In this document: one piece after another, positions 1 to 9,832 of the stretch
How the letters are laid out: the number at the start of each line of letters is the position of its first letter
Numbering within the stretch: the first letter of the stretch is position 1
Source: Rhodoferax sp.
GTDB taxonomy: Bacteria; Pseudomonadota; Gammaproteobacteria; Burkholderiales; Burkholderiaceae_C
Assembly (NCBI GenBank): GCA_031291295.1
Contig: JARLJI010000260.1
Span: forward strand, 186,001 to 250,000
Length of the DNA: 64,000 nt
Reading direction: 5' to 3'
Program-made: the position numbers and the translations under genes
The notes under the pieces: model-generated
The model's input: the letters and a program-made list of their open reading frames with translations, nothing else
Databases searched by the model: none
What the model was told of the DNA's origin: nothing

Positions 1-977
1 CAACCAAACACCTCGATGAGACGGCGCAGGTCGTCATCTGGCATCGGTGCCATAGCGTAGACGGCGCGCCGCAGGCTCGACACCGTGCGCGTGCGCTGCT
101 GCTGCTCGTCGAGCAGCGCACGGTACATCATCGGCAGGCCAAAGGTTATCGTGATCTGCTCGGCCTCAATGAGATCGAGCAAGATTTTTGCATCGAACCC
201 TTCGAGGATGTACAGCGTGGCGCCCGACGCGATAGTGGGTGTGCAAAACGCATTGAGCTGGGCGGTATGAAACATCGGCATCATGGCGACGACCCGGTCA
301 CGGGCTTTCATCTCCAAGTCGATGACCACGCCCAGGGTTTCGAGATAAATCGCCAGATGGTTGCCAACCACCCCCTTCGGCGCGGAAGTCGTGCCGCTGG
401 TGTACAGATACGACAGCGGCGCCCGATCATCAATAAGCATCTCGGGCTCGGTGCCAGGCTGGCTTTCACCCAACTGCACCAGGGATATGAGGTCGACATG
501 TCCGGGCAGGCTAACATCCGACCCTGCCGACCCAGCCATCAGGATGACGTCGCGCACGGCGGGCAAGTCCCCCAATGCCTGCGCCAGCTCGCCGAGATAG
601 CGCTCCTGCACCACCACGCCGCGCACTTGCGCATGGGTAAGCACGTAGCTCAGTTCGCCCTGGCGCCAGAACAGGTTCACCGGCGTGCAGACCACACCGA
701 TCTTCGCACACGCGAAATAGGTGACGAGAAACTCGATGCAGTTCCCCGACATCAACCCGAGTGCGTCACCGGGACGATAGCCGAGCGCAACAAGCCCGTG
801 GGCGGAACGGTTGACCCAGTCATTCAGTTCGCGATAGCTCAAGCGGCGCGGCCCTTCGACCAGAGCCGTATGGGTCGGCGCACGGGCGGCGCTGCGTGTC
901 AGCATGTCGCCAACGTTGACGCGACGAATCAGGTTTTCCTGCAAGGCAATCTTTGGCACGGCATTTGGCTCGTTCAT
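1..977 (-). CDS. AMP-forming acyl-CoA ligase (N-terminal part; C-terminus beyond window edge)
   Basis: The leftward reading frame starts at the ATG ending at 977 and stays open to base 1, so only about 325 N-terminal residues are visible. The adenylate-forming P-loop is seen as YLYTSGTTSAPKG, followed by a PMFHTAQLNAF stretch typical of this superfamily. The enzyme would activate a carboxylic acid to its acyl-CoA with ATP. A GAAAGGACAG sequence lies upstream of the start. The gene follows a second ligase by about 36 bases in the same direction and is probably the distal gene of the leftward catabolic operon. The substrate cannot be read from sequence; the C-terminal lysine domain is off-window. 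Confidence 0.85.
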   Translation of the reverse strand, partial: MNEPNAVPKIALQENLIRRVNVGDMLTRSAARAPTHTALVEGPRRLSYRELNDWVNRSAHGLVALGYRPGDALGLMSGNCIEFLVTYFACAKIGVVCTPVNLFWRQGELSYVLTHAQVRGVVVQERYLGELAQALGDLPAVRDVILMAGSAGSDVSLPGHVDLISLVQLGESQPGTEPEMLIDDRAPLSYLYTSGTTSAPKGVVGNHLAIYLETLGVVIDLEMKARDRVVAMMPMFHTAQLNAFCTPTIASGATLYILEGFDAKILLDLIEAEQITITFGLPMMYRALLDEQQQRTRTVSSLRRAVYAMAPMPDDDLRRLIEVFG

Positions 978-1013
978 GGTCTGTCCTTTCGTGGTAATGA
1001 TCGCGGGGACCGA

Positions 1014-2816
1014 TCAGTTTGCGCCGCGGTTATTGATGTCGGCGAGTCCGAACTTTTCCGTTGCGATCTTGCTCAAGATGAATTTCTGCACCTTGCCCGT
1101 CGCGGTCATCGGAAATTCATCGACGAACATCCAGTACTTCGGTATCTTGAAACGCGCGACCTTGCTTTCGACGAAGGCCACGAGTTCGGCCTGGGTGCAA
1201 CCCTGGCCCTGCTTGAACTGAACGAACGCGGCGCCCACCTCGCCCATGCGTTCGTCCGGCACGCCGCAGATATAGACCTGGTTGACCGTTTCGTGCCTGC
1301 AGACGATCTCCTCGATCTCCTTGGGCGCGACCTGCTCGCCGCCGATCTTGTACAAGTCCTTGGCGCGGCCGGTGATTTCGTAGCAACCATCGTCGCGCCG
1401 CTTGAAGACATCGCCGGTGCGCAACCAGCCGTCCTTGTCGATCGCCTCGCCGGTTTCGATCGGCTTCCTGTAGTAGCCGCGCGTGACGATGTTGCCCCGT
1501 ACCGCGAGTTCTCCTTCCTGCACCTCCGGCGGCAGGTCTTCCTTGGTCGCCGGGTCGATCAGCTTGAATTCCACCAGAGCGCCGGCAAATTCCTCCTGGC
1601 CAGCAACGCCCCCCGGCTTTTCCTGCCCGACCGTCTCGGTGATGACCTGCAGCGACGCATCGAACGGCGTGTACATGGCCCCGGCCGAGGTCTCGGTCAT
1701 GCCCCAGCCGGTGCACATCTCGCTGATGCCCAAATCGCGCTGTAGCGCCTCCCAGACCCACAGCGGCGTCGCAGCGGCTGCATTCTTCATGCCACGCAGC
1801 GTGCCGAGATCGTGCTGCTTCAGGTCGGGGTGGTTCAGCAGCGCAATGGCGATCGTCGGCACGCTCTCGATCCGGGTCGCCTTGCTCGCCGCCAGCAGTT
1901 TCAGGAATTCCCCGGCATCGAACAGCGCCTGCGGTATGTACGCGCCGCCGACGAACAGCGTGGCCAGGAAACCTTCGACATAGATGAACATGTGATGCAG
2001 GGGCAAGGCACTGGCGAGCCGCTCGCCGTCGGCGAAGCCCTGACTCAGCGCCGCGCCGTAGGCGCTGCGCATCAGCATGTCGTGGGTGACCATCACGCCC
2101 TTGGGGCTGCCCGTGGTGCCGGAGGTGTAGCAGATCAGCACAACTTCGTCAGGGTAGCGCGAGGCCTGCTGGCGCTCGCGCAGCGCTTCGTCCGAAACAC
2201 TCTCGCCCAGCCGCAGGAAGTCCTCCCAGTCAAGCGCGCCCGCATGGCGCGCGCCGCCCGGAGACTCGATCACGACGCCGCGCAGCGCCGGAAACTGCTC
2301 CGCGCGCCAGCCGTCCGGGGCGCGGCGCATTTCCGGGATGATGGTGTTGATCTTTTCGATGTAATTGCGATCACCGTACTTGTCCATCGCGATCAGGTAG
2401 GCGCTGTCCGATTGCCGGACCTGATATTCCAGCTCGACCACGCCCAGGCGTTCGTTCAGCGGCACGCTCACCGCACCGATTTTCGCCAGCGCAAGCTGGA
2501 GAAATGCCATTTCCGGAACGGTCGGAAACAGCATCGCCACATGCTCCCGGCGCTTGACGCCGAGCTTGATCAGGCTCTTGGCCAGCCGGTCCACCATCTG
2601 CCGCGACTGGGCGTAGGTGTAGCGCCGCTCCAGCGTAAAGATGTGCTCGCGGTCCGCGAACTCTGTGGCCAGCCGGTCAAACCAGTCGCCGATGGTCAGC
2701 CGCGACCACACCGGGACTCGCTGCGTCAAGGCCTGCCTTCTTTGCGCCAATGGCACGCCCTTCACTGTGGCAGCGCCATCCCCTGTTCCATGCAAAACAG
2801 CTCCTGCTTTACTCAT
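1014..2816 (-). CDS. AMP-forming acyl-CoA ligase
   Basis: A 600-residue adenylate-forming ligase. The P-loop YTSGTTGSPKG lies in the N-terminal half. The C-terminal hinge and lysine region includes GWLRTGDV, GRAKDLYKIGG and the final TGKVQK with the acyl-adenylate lysine. AGGAG sits 7 bases before the ATG. It is likely to make the CoA thioester of the pathway substrate or of a shortened intermediate. It lies 33 bases downstream of the carboxylase biotin subunit, in the same operon. It has an ordinary length and complete motifs. Substrate preference (aromatic, branched or long-chain acid) is not determinable here. Confidence 0.92.
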   Translation of the reverse strand: MSKAGAVLHGTGDGAATVKGVPLAQRRQALTQRVPVWSRLTIGDWFDRLATEFADREHIFTLERRYTYAQSRQMVDRLAKSLIKLGVKRREHVAMLFPTVPEMAFLQLALAKIGAVSVPLNERLGVVELEYQVRQSDSAYLIAMDKYGDRNYIEKINTIIPEMRRAPDGWRAEQFPALRGVVIESPGGARHAGALDWEDFLRLGESVSDEALRERQQASRYPDEVVLICYTSGTTGSPKGVMVTHDMLMRSAYGAALSQGFADGERLASALPLHHMFIYVEGFLATLFVGGAYIPQALFDAGEFLKLLAASKATRIESVPTIAIALLNHPDLKQHDLGTLRGMKNAAAATPLWVWEALQRDLGISEMCTGWGMTETSAGAMYTPFDASLQVITETVGQEKPGGVAGQEEFAGALVEFKLIDPATKEDLPPEVQEGELAVRGNIVTRGYYRKPIETGEAIDKDGWLRTGDVFKRRDDGCYEITGRAKDLYKIGGEQVAPKEIEEIVCRHETVNQVYICGVPDERMGEVGAAFVQFKQGQGCTQAELVAFVESKVARFKIPKYWMFVDEFPMTATGKVQKFILSKIATEKFGLADINNRGAN

Positions 2817-2849
2817 GTCTTTGTCTCCTGGTAAAAAATATTTCCCCGC

Positions 2850-4865
2850 TCATGGGGCCGCTGACTCGTCAGCTCCCTCGGCTTCAATCACCGCCACCAC
2901 CAGGCCGCGCTCGACCATCTGCCCAGCCTGCACCGACAGTGAGCGCACCACGCCGTCGTGATCGGCGTTGATGCGCATCTCCATCTTCATCGACTCCATC
3001 GTCGCCACCACGTCCCCGGCACACACCCGCTCCCCAACCGCCACATGGGTTTTGAGAATCATCCCCATCATCGGCGTGCGCAACTGGCCGCTGACCTGCC
3101 GGCCGGTGGCGGCATGGCTCAGGTAGGAGGTCACGCCGATGGCGTGGGCGATGCCGCCGCCCTGAACAAGCACGGTATCGTCACTGCGCACGATGGTCAG
3201 CACTTCATGGCGGTCGCCCACGCGCAAGCGCCAGTCCCCGTTGGCAATGGGCGTCAGCGCAAGGCGCACCCGCTCGGCACCGACCTGCACTGTGACCTCC
3301 GACGCTGGCGATACCGCCCCGATCCGAACCTCATGCACCTGACCGCCCGAGCGCAGCAACAAGGACGGAACCGGCGTGACCGGATCGTTTCCTGCATGCA
3401 TCTGCCAGCCGGTGACGTCGAAGGCTGACCACGCCCCAAAGCCGGGGCCAGTGCGCCGTGCATCGAACAAGCACCAAGCCGCAGCGGCCGCTAGCCGCTC
3501 CAGTGGCGCACCGCTAACGCACGGGGTCCCCTCGGCCAGCACCTCGTCAATCAGTCGGGTATGAAAGGTGGCGTTTCGCGTGTCCGGCAGCGCGAGCAGA
3601 CGCTGCAGAAACGCGCAGTTGGTCTGCACACCCAGCACCTGTGTATCTCCCAGTGCCAAACTCAGACGATCCAGCGCCGCATCGCGTGTGGGCGCATGAA
3701 CGATCAGCTTGGCCAGCATCGAGTCGTAGTAGGGCGTGACCACCATGCCGACCCGCACACCCGATTCGACCCGCACGCCAGCAGTCGGGAACCGGACCGC
3801 CATCAGTTCACCGGTGGATGGCAGGAAATTTTGCGCTGCGTCTTCAGCGCACACCCGCGCCTCAACCGCGTGGCCCTGCACCCGCACCTCGCTCTGGCGC
3901 AAGGGCAGCCCCTCGCCAGCAGCGATGCGCAACATCAACTCGACAATGTCAACACCGGTCACCTCCTCGGTCACCGGATGCTCAACTTGCAGTCGCGGAT
4001 TGACCTCGAGAAAGTGGTGCTGCTCGCCCTGCACGATGAATTCCACCGTGCCGACACCGCGATACCGCAAGCGCTGCCCCAGGCGCACCGCGTCATTGAG
4101 CATCGCCTCGCGCAGCGCGGGAGCCAGGTTGGCCGCCGGTGCCTCTTCGATGACTTTCTGATGTCGCCGCTGCAGCGTACATTCGCGCTCGAACAGGTGA
4201 ATCACCTCGCCGGACCCGTCGCCGACGATCTGCACCTCGATGTGACGCCCACGTGCAACGAAAGATTCAACGATCAGGGCCGGGTCGCCAAAGGCACTTT
4301 TGGCTTCGCGCATGGCCGACTCAATGGCATCTTCCAGTCCTTCCAACTGCTGCACCACCCGCATACCCTTGCCGCCGCCACCGGCGGCGGCTTTCAGAAT
4401 CACCGGCAGCGGCAGGCCACGCACGATGGCCGCCACTTCGGCCGCGTCGCGGCTCGGCAGCTCGCTGCCGCCGAGCACGGCCACGCCAGCGGCGCGGGCC
4501 TCGTGCTTGGCCAACGCCTTGTCGCCCAGGCGCTCAATGACCTCGGGCGTCGGACCGATGAAGACCAGGCCGGCCGCCTCGACCGCGCGCGCGAAGACCG
4601 CGTTCTCGGCCAGAAAGCCAAAACCCGGATGAATAGCCTGCGACCCGGTGCGCCGGGCTGCATCGATGACCGCGTCGATGCGCAGGTAGCTCTCGGCCGC
4701 CGCTGCCCCGCCGATTTCAATCGACTCGCCAATCAGATCAACATGCAGCGCATCGCGATCGGCACTGGAATGCACGCCGGCCGCCGCCACGCCAAGGCGA
4801 CGGCAGGTGCGTGCGATGCGACAGGCGATTTCACCGCGATTGGCAATCAGAATTTTTTTAAACAT
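2850..4865 (-). CDS. Acyl-CoA carboxylase, biotin carboxylase/biotin carrier subunit (MCC/GCC type)
   Basis: A 671-residue alpha subunit. It opens with FKKILIANRGEIACRIART, the biotin carboxylase N-domain signature. ATP-grasp follows with AAAGGGGKGM, then the FLEVNPRLQVEHPVTE catalytic motif. A C-terminal biotinyl domain carries ESMKMEM, with the biotinylated Lys near residue 625. The enzyme carboxylates biotin with ATP and bicarbonate and hands CO2 to the carboxyltransferase encoded just upstream. I chose the ATG at 4865 because it starts the conserved N-terminus and has GGAG 8 bases ahead; a TTG at 4886 would add seven residues. Pairing with a methylcrotonyl-type beta subunit argues for an acyl-CoA rather than acetyl-CoA carboxylase. 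Confidence 0.93.
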   Translation of the reverse strand: MFKKILIANRGEIACRIARTCRRLGVAAAGVHSSADRDALHVDLIGESIEIGGAAAAESYLRIDAVIDAARRTGSQAIHPGFGFLAENAVFARAVEAAGLVFIGPTPEVIERLGDKALAKHEARAAGVAVLGGSELPSRDAAEVAAIVRGLPLPVILKAAAGGGGKGMRVVQQLEGLEDAIESAMREAKSAFGDPALIVESFVARGRHIEVQIVGDGSGEVIHLFERECTLQRRHQKVIEEAPAANLAPALREAMLNDAVRLGQRLRYRGVGTVEFIVQGEQHHFLEVNPRLQVEHPVTEEVTGVDIVELMLRIAAGEGLPLRQSEVRVQGHAVEARVCAEDAAQNFLPSTGELMAVRFPTAGVRVESGVRVGMVVTPYYDSMLAKLIVHAPTRDAALDRLSLALGDTQVLGVQTNCAFLQRLLALPDTRNATFHTRLIDEVLAEGTPCVSGAPLERLAAAAAWCLFDARRTGPGFGAWSAFDVTGWQMHAGNDPVTPVPSLLLRSGGQVHEVRIGAVSPASEVTVQVGAERVRLALTPIANGDWRLRVGDRHEVLTIVRSDDTVLVQGGGIAHAIGVTSYLSHAATGRQVSGQLRTPMMGMILKTHVAVGERVCAGDVVATMESMKMEMRINADHDGVVRSLSVQAGQMVERGLVVAVIEAEGADESAAP

Positions 4866-4912
4866 GGCAAGCTCCAGCCGTTGCAATCAGGATATTCTTG
4901 AACATGTCAGCC

Positions 4913-6520
4913 TCACATCCTAAACACGCCGAAATGCGTGTCACGCTGCGGCATACGACCCGCCAACTCCAGCAGCAAGGCCATGGTGTCGCGTGTTTCA
5001 ACCGGATCGATCACCATGTCGCACCAGAGGTTGGACGCATAGTTATAGGGACTGGAAAAGCTCTCGAACTGCTCGCGTATCGGTTGCTTGAATTGCTCGC
5101 GTTCTTCGTCGCTCCAGCTTGTGCCCTCGCGCCGGTGGATGTTCTCCCGCACCATGGTCAGCGTGGTGGCCGCCTGCTCGGGGCCCATCAGCGCGGCACG
5201 GCCGGTGGGCCACATCATCATCACGTTGGGCTTGAACGGGCGCCCGCACATGGCCAGGTAGGCCGCCGCGTACGAACCGCCGGTGATCAGCGTGTAGCGC
5301 GGCACGTTGGCCGAGGCCATGGCCGTCATGAACTTGGCACCGTGCTTGGCAATGCCCTGCTGCTCGACCGCTTTACCGACCATGAAGCCCGACACATCGG
5401 CGATGAACAGCAGTGGAATGTCGCGCTGGCAGCACAACTCGATGAAGTGTGCGCCCTTGAGCGCGCTCTCGGAGAAAATCACGCCGTTGTTGGCCAGAAT
5501 ACCGATCTGGAAGCCCTTGATGCGGGCAAAGCCGCAGATCATGGTGTCGCCGTACAGCGGCTTGAACTCCTGCAGGTCGCTGTCGTCGATCAGCCGCAGC
5601 AGCACTTCGCGGTTGTCGGTCGGGTGCCGGTTGTCGGCGCTGACAATGCCGTAGATCTCGCGCGGGTCATGGCGCGGCGGCAGCGGCGGAGCCACATCCC
5701 AGCGCTGCTTGGCCACGGTGCCGAGGTTGGCCACGATGCCACGCACGATGGCGATGGCATGGCCGTCGTTCTCGGCCAAATGGTCAGTGACGCCGCTGAT
5801 GCGGCTGTGCATCTCGCCGCCGCCCAGGGTTTCAATGTCAACCTCTTCCTTGGTGGCTGCATACACCAGTTCGGGCCCGGCGAGGAACATCGCGCCCTGA
5901 TTGCGCACGATCACCGCCTCGTCGCACAGCGCCGGCAGATAGGCGCCGCCAGCGGTGGACGGCCCGTGCACGGTCGCGATCTGGGTGATGCCCTCGGCCG
6001 ACATGCGGATCTGGTTGTAGAAAATGGAGCCGAACTGGCCGTCGTCGGGGAAAATATGCGCTTGTTCCGGCAGGTTGGCACCGCCTGACTGAACCATGGT
6101 GATGCACGGCAGCCGGTGCTGCCAGGCGAACATCTGGGCCCGCACATGCTTCTTCGCAGTGATGCCGTAGTAGGTACCCCCCTTCACGGTGGCATCGTGG
6201 ATCATCAGCATGCAGGGTCGGCCACTGACCAGACCGACGCCGGTGATGATGCTGCCGCCCGGCGGCACGCCCGCGTACAGGCCGTCGCCGGCAAGCTGCC
6301 CGAATTCGAGGAACGGCGAGCCAGGGTCGAGCACGGCGGCCAGGCGCTCGCGCGGCAGCAACTGCTTGCGCTTCTTGTGCAGCAGGCGCGCCTTTTCGGG
6401 GCCGCCGACCAGGGCACGCTCGCGGCGTTCATAGAGGTCGCGAATGCGCGCCTCATAGGCCTCGCGGTTACGGCTGAACTCATCTGAATTCAGCGAGACG
6501 CTGGACGACATCACACTCAT
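4913..6520 (-). CDS. Acyl-CoA carboxylase, carboxyltransferase (beta) subunit (MCC/GCC type)
   Basis: A 535-residue carboxyltransferase with two crotonase-like halves. MIHDATVKGGTYYGITAKK, QSGGANLPEQ and GPSTAGGAYLPALCDE match the layout of 3-methylcrotonyl-CoA and geranyl-CoA carboxylase beta subunits. It transfers the carboxyl group to the gamma-carbon of a 3-methyl-2-enoyl-CoA in those relatives. Its gene precedes that of the biotin subunit by 47 bases in the same operon. In leucine (Liu) and acyclic terpene (Atu) pathways this step removes a beta-methyl block to beta-oxidation. No HMG-CoA lyase is visible nearby, so a plain leucine pathway is not complete here. Whether the true substrate is methylcrotonyl-, geranyl- or another CoA ester is open. 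Confidence 0.92.
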   Translation of the reverse strand: MSVMSSSVSLNSDEFSRNREAYEARIRDLYERRERALVGGPEKARLLHKKRKQLLPRERLAAVLDPGSPFLEFGQLAGDGLYAGVPPGGSIITGVGLVSGRPCMLMIHDATVKGGTYYGITAKKHVRAQMFAWQHRLPCITMVQSGGANLPEQAHIFPDDGQFGSIFYNQIRMSAEGITQIATVHGPSTAGGAYLPALCDEAVIVRNQGAMFLAGPELVYAATKEEVDIETLGGGEMHSRISGVTDHLAENDGHAIAIVRGIVANLGTVAKQRWDVAPPLPPRHDPREIYGIVSADNRHPTDNREVLLRLIDDSDLQEFKPLYGDTMICGFARIKGFQIGILANNGVIFSESALKGAHFIELCCQRDIPLLFIADVSGFMVGKAVEQQGIAKHGAKFMTAMASANVPRYTLITGGSYAAAYLAMCGRPFKPNVMMMWPTGRAALMGPEQAATTLTMVRENIHRREGTSWSDEEREQFKQPIREQFESFSSPYNYASNLWCDMVIDPVETRDTMALLLELAGRMPQRDTHFGVFRM

Positions 6521-6584
6521 CAAAACACCCCTTCACACCACCGGAGCGGGCCACAGGGCCGCGCCGGCAGGTTTCTGCACACTT

Positions 6585-7724
6585 TCAGGCCGCCGCACGC
6601 AGCGCCGCAAAGCGCTGCAGGTGGTGATCGGCGCTGCCAAACAATTGACAAAACAAGGTCAGGCGACGGAAGTAGTGACCGATGTCGAGTTCCTCGGTCA
6701 TGCCGACGCCGCCGTGCAACTGCACCGCCTGCTGCGCCACATAACGTGCGCGTTCGCCGATGGCCGACTTGGCCGCCGACACGGCACGCGAGCGGGCCGC
6801 CGCATCAGCATGATCGGCGTGCAAGGCCGCCATCAGCAGCAGGGAACGACTGGCCTCGACGGCGGCGAACATATCGACCAACCGGTGCTGGATGACCTGG
6901 AAGCTGGCAATCGGCACGTCAAACTGCTTGCGTGTGCTGACGTACTCGCCGGTTTTGCGCAGCAGCGCGCCCATGGCGCCGAGGGCGTCAGAGCACGCCA
7001 CCACGGTGCCGAGGTCAATCAAGCGCTCCAGCAGCGCCAGGCCCTCGCCTTCCGTGCCCAGCAGTGCATCGGCCCCGAGCACGACCTGCTCCAGCAGCAA
7101 GTCGCCAGCCCGGCTGCCGTCGTAGGCGCGGTAGCCCGCCACCTGCACGCCCGGCGATTTGGCATCGACCAGGAACAGGCTGATGCCCTGGCGCTCGTCC
7201 GCTGCGCCCGAGGTTCTGGCGACGACCACGAAGCCGTCGGCCCAAGGGGCGCCCAGCACGCCGCTCTTGCGGCCCGACAGCAGCCAGCCACCGGCTTTGG
7301 CCGTGGAACGCGTGCTCACATAGCCGAGTTCATGGCGGGCATCAGCCTCGCCATGCGCCAATGCCAGTATGCGCTGGCCGGACGCGAGCCCAGGCAGCCA
7401 GGCTGCCTGCTGCGCCGCACTGCCCGCGCGCGTCAGCGCCTGCGCGCCCAGCACCGTGCTGGCCAGATAGGGCTCGACCACCAGCGCGGCCCCCATCGCC
7501 TCGGCGATCTGGATCAACTCGACCACGCCGCCAAAGCCGCCATGCGCCTCGGGTAGGCCGAGGCCCAACCAACCGAATTCGCCGAATCGCTGCCAGTGCT
7601 CGCGGCTCATGCCGGTCGCGGAGGCGACGATCTGGTTGCGGGCATCGAAACCGTACGCGGTGCGGAAATATTTCTGCGCCGCGTCGCGCAGCATTGTCTG
7701 TTCTTCGGAAAGATCAAAATTCAT
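6585..7724 (-). CDS. Acyl-CoA dehydrogenase (possible small partner of heteromeric enzyme)
   Basis: A 379-residue acyl-CoA dehydrogenase fold starting MNFDLSEEQTMLRD. It is more divergent than its neighbour: the middle domain lacks the usual EPGAGSD-type run, and the C-terminal QLHGGVGMTEELDIGHYFRR is kept. The residue normally used as base in medium-chain enzymes (Glu in the IYEGT motif) falls in FGSADHH, without Glu. It sits 16 bases downstream of a second dehydrogenase gene. This resembles PimC/PimD and ChsE1/ChsE2 pairs, where two unlike subunits form one FAD enzyme acting on bulky acyl-CoAs. Heteromer formation is an inference from pairing and divergence. Confidence 0.85.
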   Translation of the reverse strand: MNFDLSEEQTMLRDAAQKYFRTAYGFDARNQIVASATGMSREHWQRFGEFGWLGLGLPEAHGGFGGVVELIQIAEAMGAALVVEPYLASTVLGAQALTRAGSAAQQAAWLPGLASGQRILALAHGEADARHELGYVSTRSTAKAGGWLLSGRKSGVLGAPWADGFVVVARTSGAADERQGISLFLVDAKSPGVQVAGYRAYDGSRAGDLLLEQVVLGADALLGTEGEGLALLERLIDLGTVVACSDALGAMGALLRKTGEYVSTRKQFDVPIASFQVIQHRLVDMFAAVEASRSLLLMAALHADHADAAARSRAVSAAKSAIGERARYVAQQAVQLHGGVGMTEELDIGHYFRRLTLFCQLFGSADHHLQRFAALRAAA

Positions 7725-7740
7725 GGTGTTCCTTTACCCC

Positions 7741-8916
7741 TTAGCGCGCGCCGGCCAGCAGCATCTTGGCCAGCACATTCTTCTGCACTTCATCACTGCC
7801 GCCGTAAATCGTGGCGGCGCGCGAGAAGCAGTAGCGCGACATCGCATGGGAAAACCGCCCGCCACCCAACTCGCCCGTCTCATGCCAAGGCCAGGCCTGC
7901 TCGGCGGCAATTTCAACATCAAGTTCTGCCAGGCTCTGCTGCACCGCCGTGCCCATGGTCTTGAGCAGCGAGGACTCCGGCCCCGGCGCCTTGCCCGAGG
8001 CGGTGGCCGCGAGCACACGGAAGTTGGTGTACTCAAGCGCCATCAGTTCGATCTCGGTGCGCGCCAGCTTGAGCCGCAGTGCTGCGTCCTCCATCAGCGG
8101 GCGCCCGCCCGAGCGGCGCTCGGCGGCCACGCGCAGGTTGGACAGGTGCGCCTTGCAGTCGGCCACGCCGGCGATGCTGGTGCGCTCGTGCGTGAGCAGG
8201 TACTTGGCAATGTCCCAGCCCTGACCTTCGCGACCCACCAGATTACTCTTGGGCACGCGCACATCGGTCAGGAAAACCTGGTTCAGATGGTGCTCGCCGT
8301 CAATCGAGACGATGGGGCGCACTTCGATGCCGGGGCTGTCCATTTCCAGCAGCAGGAAGGAAATGCCCTCTTGCTTCTTGCCGGTGTTGGCGGTGCGCAC
8401 CAGGCAGAACATGTGGGTGGCCCAGTGCGCGTAGGTGGTCCAGATCTTGGAGCCGTTGATGACGTAATCATCGCCATCGGCCACGGCCGTGGTCTTCAGG
8501 CTGGCCAGGTCGGAGCCGGCGCCGGGCTCGGAATAGCCCTGGCACCACCAGTCCTCGCAGCGGCGGATGCGCGGCAGGTATCTGGCTTTTTGCTCCGGTG
8601 TGCCGAAGGCAGCCAGCACCGGCCCGAGCATGATGACGCCCATCGACAAACCCACGGGCGCGCTGGCTGCCGCGCGCTCCAGGTCGAAGATATAGCGCTG
8701 CGTCGGCGTCCAGCCCGGCCCGCCGTGCTCGACCGGCCAGCCGGTCACCAGCCAGCCTTGGTCATCGAGCTGGCGTTGCCAGCCCACGATCTCATCCTTT
8801 TGCAACATTTCGCCCGTGACGGCCTTGCGCTTGAGCGCGGCAGGCGTGTGGGCTTCAAACCAGGCGCGCACCTCACGTTGAAATTTCAAATCTTCAGGGC
8901 TGAAATCGATATCCAT
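7741..8916 (-). CDS. Acyl-CoA dehydrogenase (likely catalytic subunit of a pair)
   Basis: A 391-residue acyl-CoA dehydrogenase. GYSEPGAGSDLASL and NGSKIWTTYAHWA mark the FAD/substrate domain. HERTSIAG near residue 243 places a Glu where isovaleryl-CoA-type and ChsE-type enzymes carry their catalytic base. The medium-chain Glu site reads IYGGSDE, so the base has moved as in those families. It would oxidise an acyl-CoA to the 2-enoyl-CoA and pass electrons to ETF. It lies directly upstream of the other dehydrogenase and may form an alpha2beta2 enzyme with it. Similar genes are common in steroid, pimelate and branched-acid clusters. Confidence 0.9.
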   Translation of the reverse strand: MDIDFSPEDLKFQREVRAWFEAHTPAALKRKAVTGEMLQKDEIVGWQRQLDDQGWLVTGWPVEHGGPGWTPTQRYIFDLERAAASAPVGLSMGVIMLGPVLAAFGTPEQKARYLPRIRRCEDWWCQGYSEPGAGSDLASLKTTAVADGDDYVINGSKIWTTYAHWATHMFCLVRTANTGKKQEGISFLLLEMDSPGIEVRPIVSIDGEHHLNQVFLTDVRVPKSNLVGREGQGWDIAKYLLTHERTSIAGVADCKAHLSNLRVAAERRSGGRPLMEDAALRLKLARTEIELMALEYTNFRVLAATASGKAPGPESSLLKTMGTAVQQSLAELDVEIAAEQAWPWHETGELGGGRFSHAMSRYCFSRAATIYGGSDEVQKNVLAKMLLAGAR

Positions 8917-8942
8917 GGCTGACCTCTTGCTTCACTTCTGCT

Positions 8943-9770
8943 TTAAATGGAGATGCCGCCGCCACAGATCAGGGTCTGGCCGCTGACGTAGTTCGATTCG
9001 GGAATGCACAGCAGGTAAACCGAGCCCGCCGCCTCTTCCGGCGTGCCGCCGCGACCGAGCGGAATGGTGCGCTCCATCATCGCCAGCAGATCCGGGTTGA
9101 CGCCGACCTTGATCTTACGGCCCTCGACGTCGATGGAGGCGTCGCCACTGGCCGGCGCCTCAGTCAGGCGCGTCTTGATCATGCCAAAAGCGACGGCGTT
9201 GACGTTGACCTTGTAGCGCCCCCACTCTTTGGACAGCGCCTTGGTCAGACCGATGACGCCAGCCTTGCCGGCCGAGTAGTTGGCCTGACCGGCGTTGCCG
9301 CCGGTGCCGGCAATGGACGAGATGTTGACCACCTTGCGAAACACCTCCTGCCCGGCCTCGGCCTCTTTTTTGGAGGCGGCGCGGATGAACTCGGAGGCGG
9401 CGCGCAGGATCTTGAACGGCGCGGTCAGGTGCACGTCGATGATGGCGTTCCACTGTTCGTCGGTCATCTTCTGGACCACGTTGTCCCAGGTGTAACCGGC
9501 GTTGTTGATGATGATGTCCAGGCCGCCGAAGCCGTCGATCGCGGTTTTCACGAACTTTTCAGCGAAGCCGTCGGCAGTGACGCTGCCGGCACAAGCCAGC
9601 GCCATGCCGCCAGCGGCCTTGATGTCGGCCACGGTCTGCTCGGCCGGGCCGGCGTCCAGGTCATTGACGACCACCTTGGCGCCTTCGCTGGCGAGTTTCA
9701 TGGCGATGGCGCGGCCGATGCCGCGACCCGATCCGGAGACGATGGCAACTTTGCCTTCAAGTTTTTTCAT
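8943..9770 (-). CDS. Short-chain dehydrogenase/reductase (3-hydroxyacyl-CoA dehydrogenase-like)
   Basis: A 275-residue classical SDR. The NAD(P) motif is SGSGRGIG at the N-terminus. NNAG follows, then the catalytic SSIAG Ser and the YSAGK Tyr/Lys pair. The context between acyl-CoA dehydrogenases and MaoC hydratases suggests oxidation of a 3-hydroxyacyl-CoA to the 3-ketoacyl-CoA, the third step of beta-oxidation. The C-terminal region is somewhat long, with an insert around residues 193-215 that may form a substrate lid. Alternative roles such as a FabG-like reductase cannot be excluded from sequence. Confidence 0.9.
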   Translation of the reverse strand: MKKLEGKVAIVSGSGRGIGRAIAMKLASEGAKVVVNDLDAGPAEQTVADIKAAGGMALACAGSVTADGFAEKFVKTAIDGFGGLDIIINNAGYTWDNVVQKMTDEQWNAIIDVHLTAPFKILRAASEFIRAASKKEAEAGQEVFRKVVNISSIAGTGGNAGQANYSAGKAGVIGLTKALSKEWGRYKVNVNAVAFGMIKTRLTEAPASGDASIDVEGRKIKVGVNPDLLAMMERTIPLGRGGTPEEAAGSVYLLCIPESNYVSGQTLICGGGISI

Positions 9771-9832
9771 GGTGTGTCCTTGCTTGTGATTAAAAGGAAA
9801 GAAATAAAAAGTCGGGCCGCCAAACGGAGGCC

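Noticed and set aside
267..1745. A long rightward open frame of nearly 500 codons
   Set aside because: It lies antisense to two acyl-CoA ligase genes with full motifs; the protein is Arg/His/Ala-rich nonsense typical of a shadow frame in high-GC DNA.
3561..4901. A long rightward open frame of about 446 codons
   Set aside because: Antisense to the biotin carboxylase gene, which has unmistakable motifs in the other strand.
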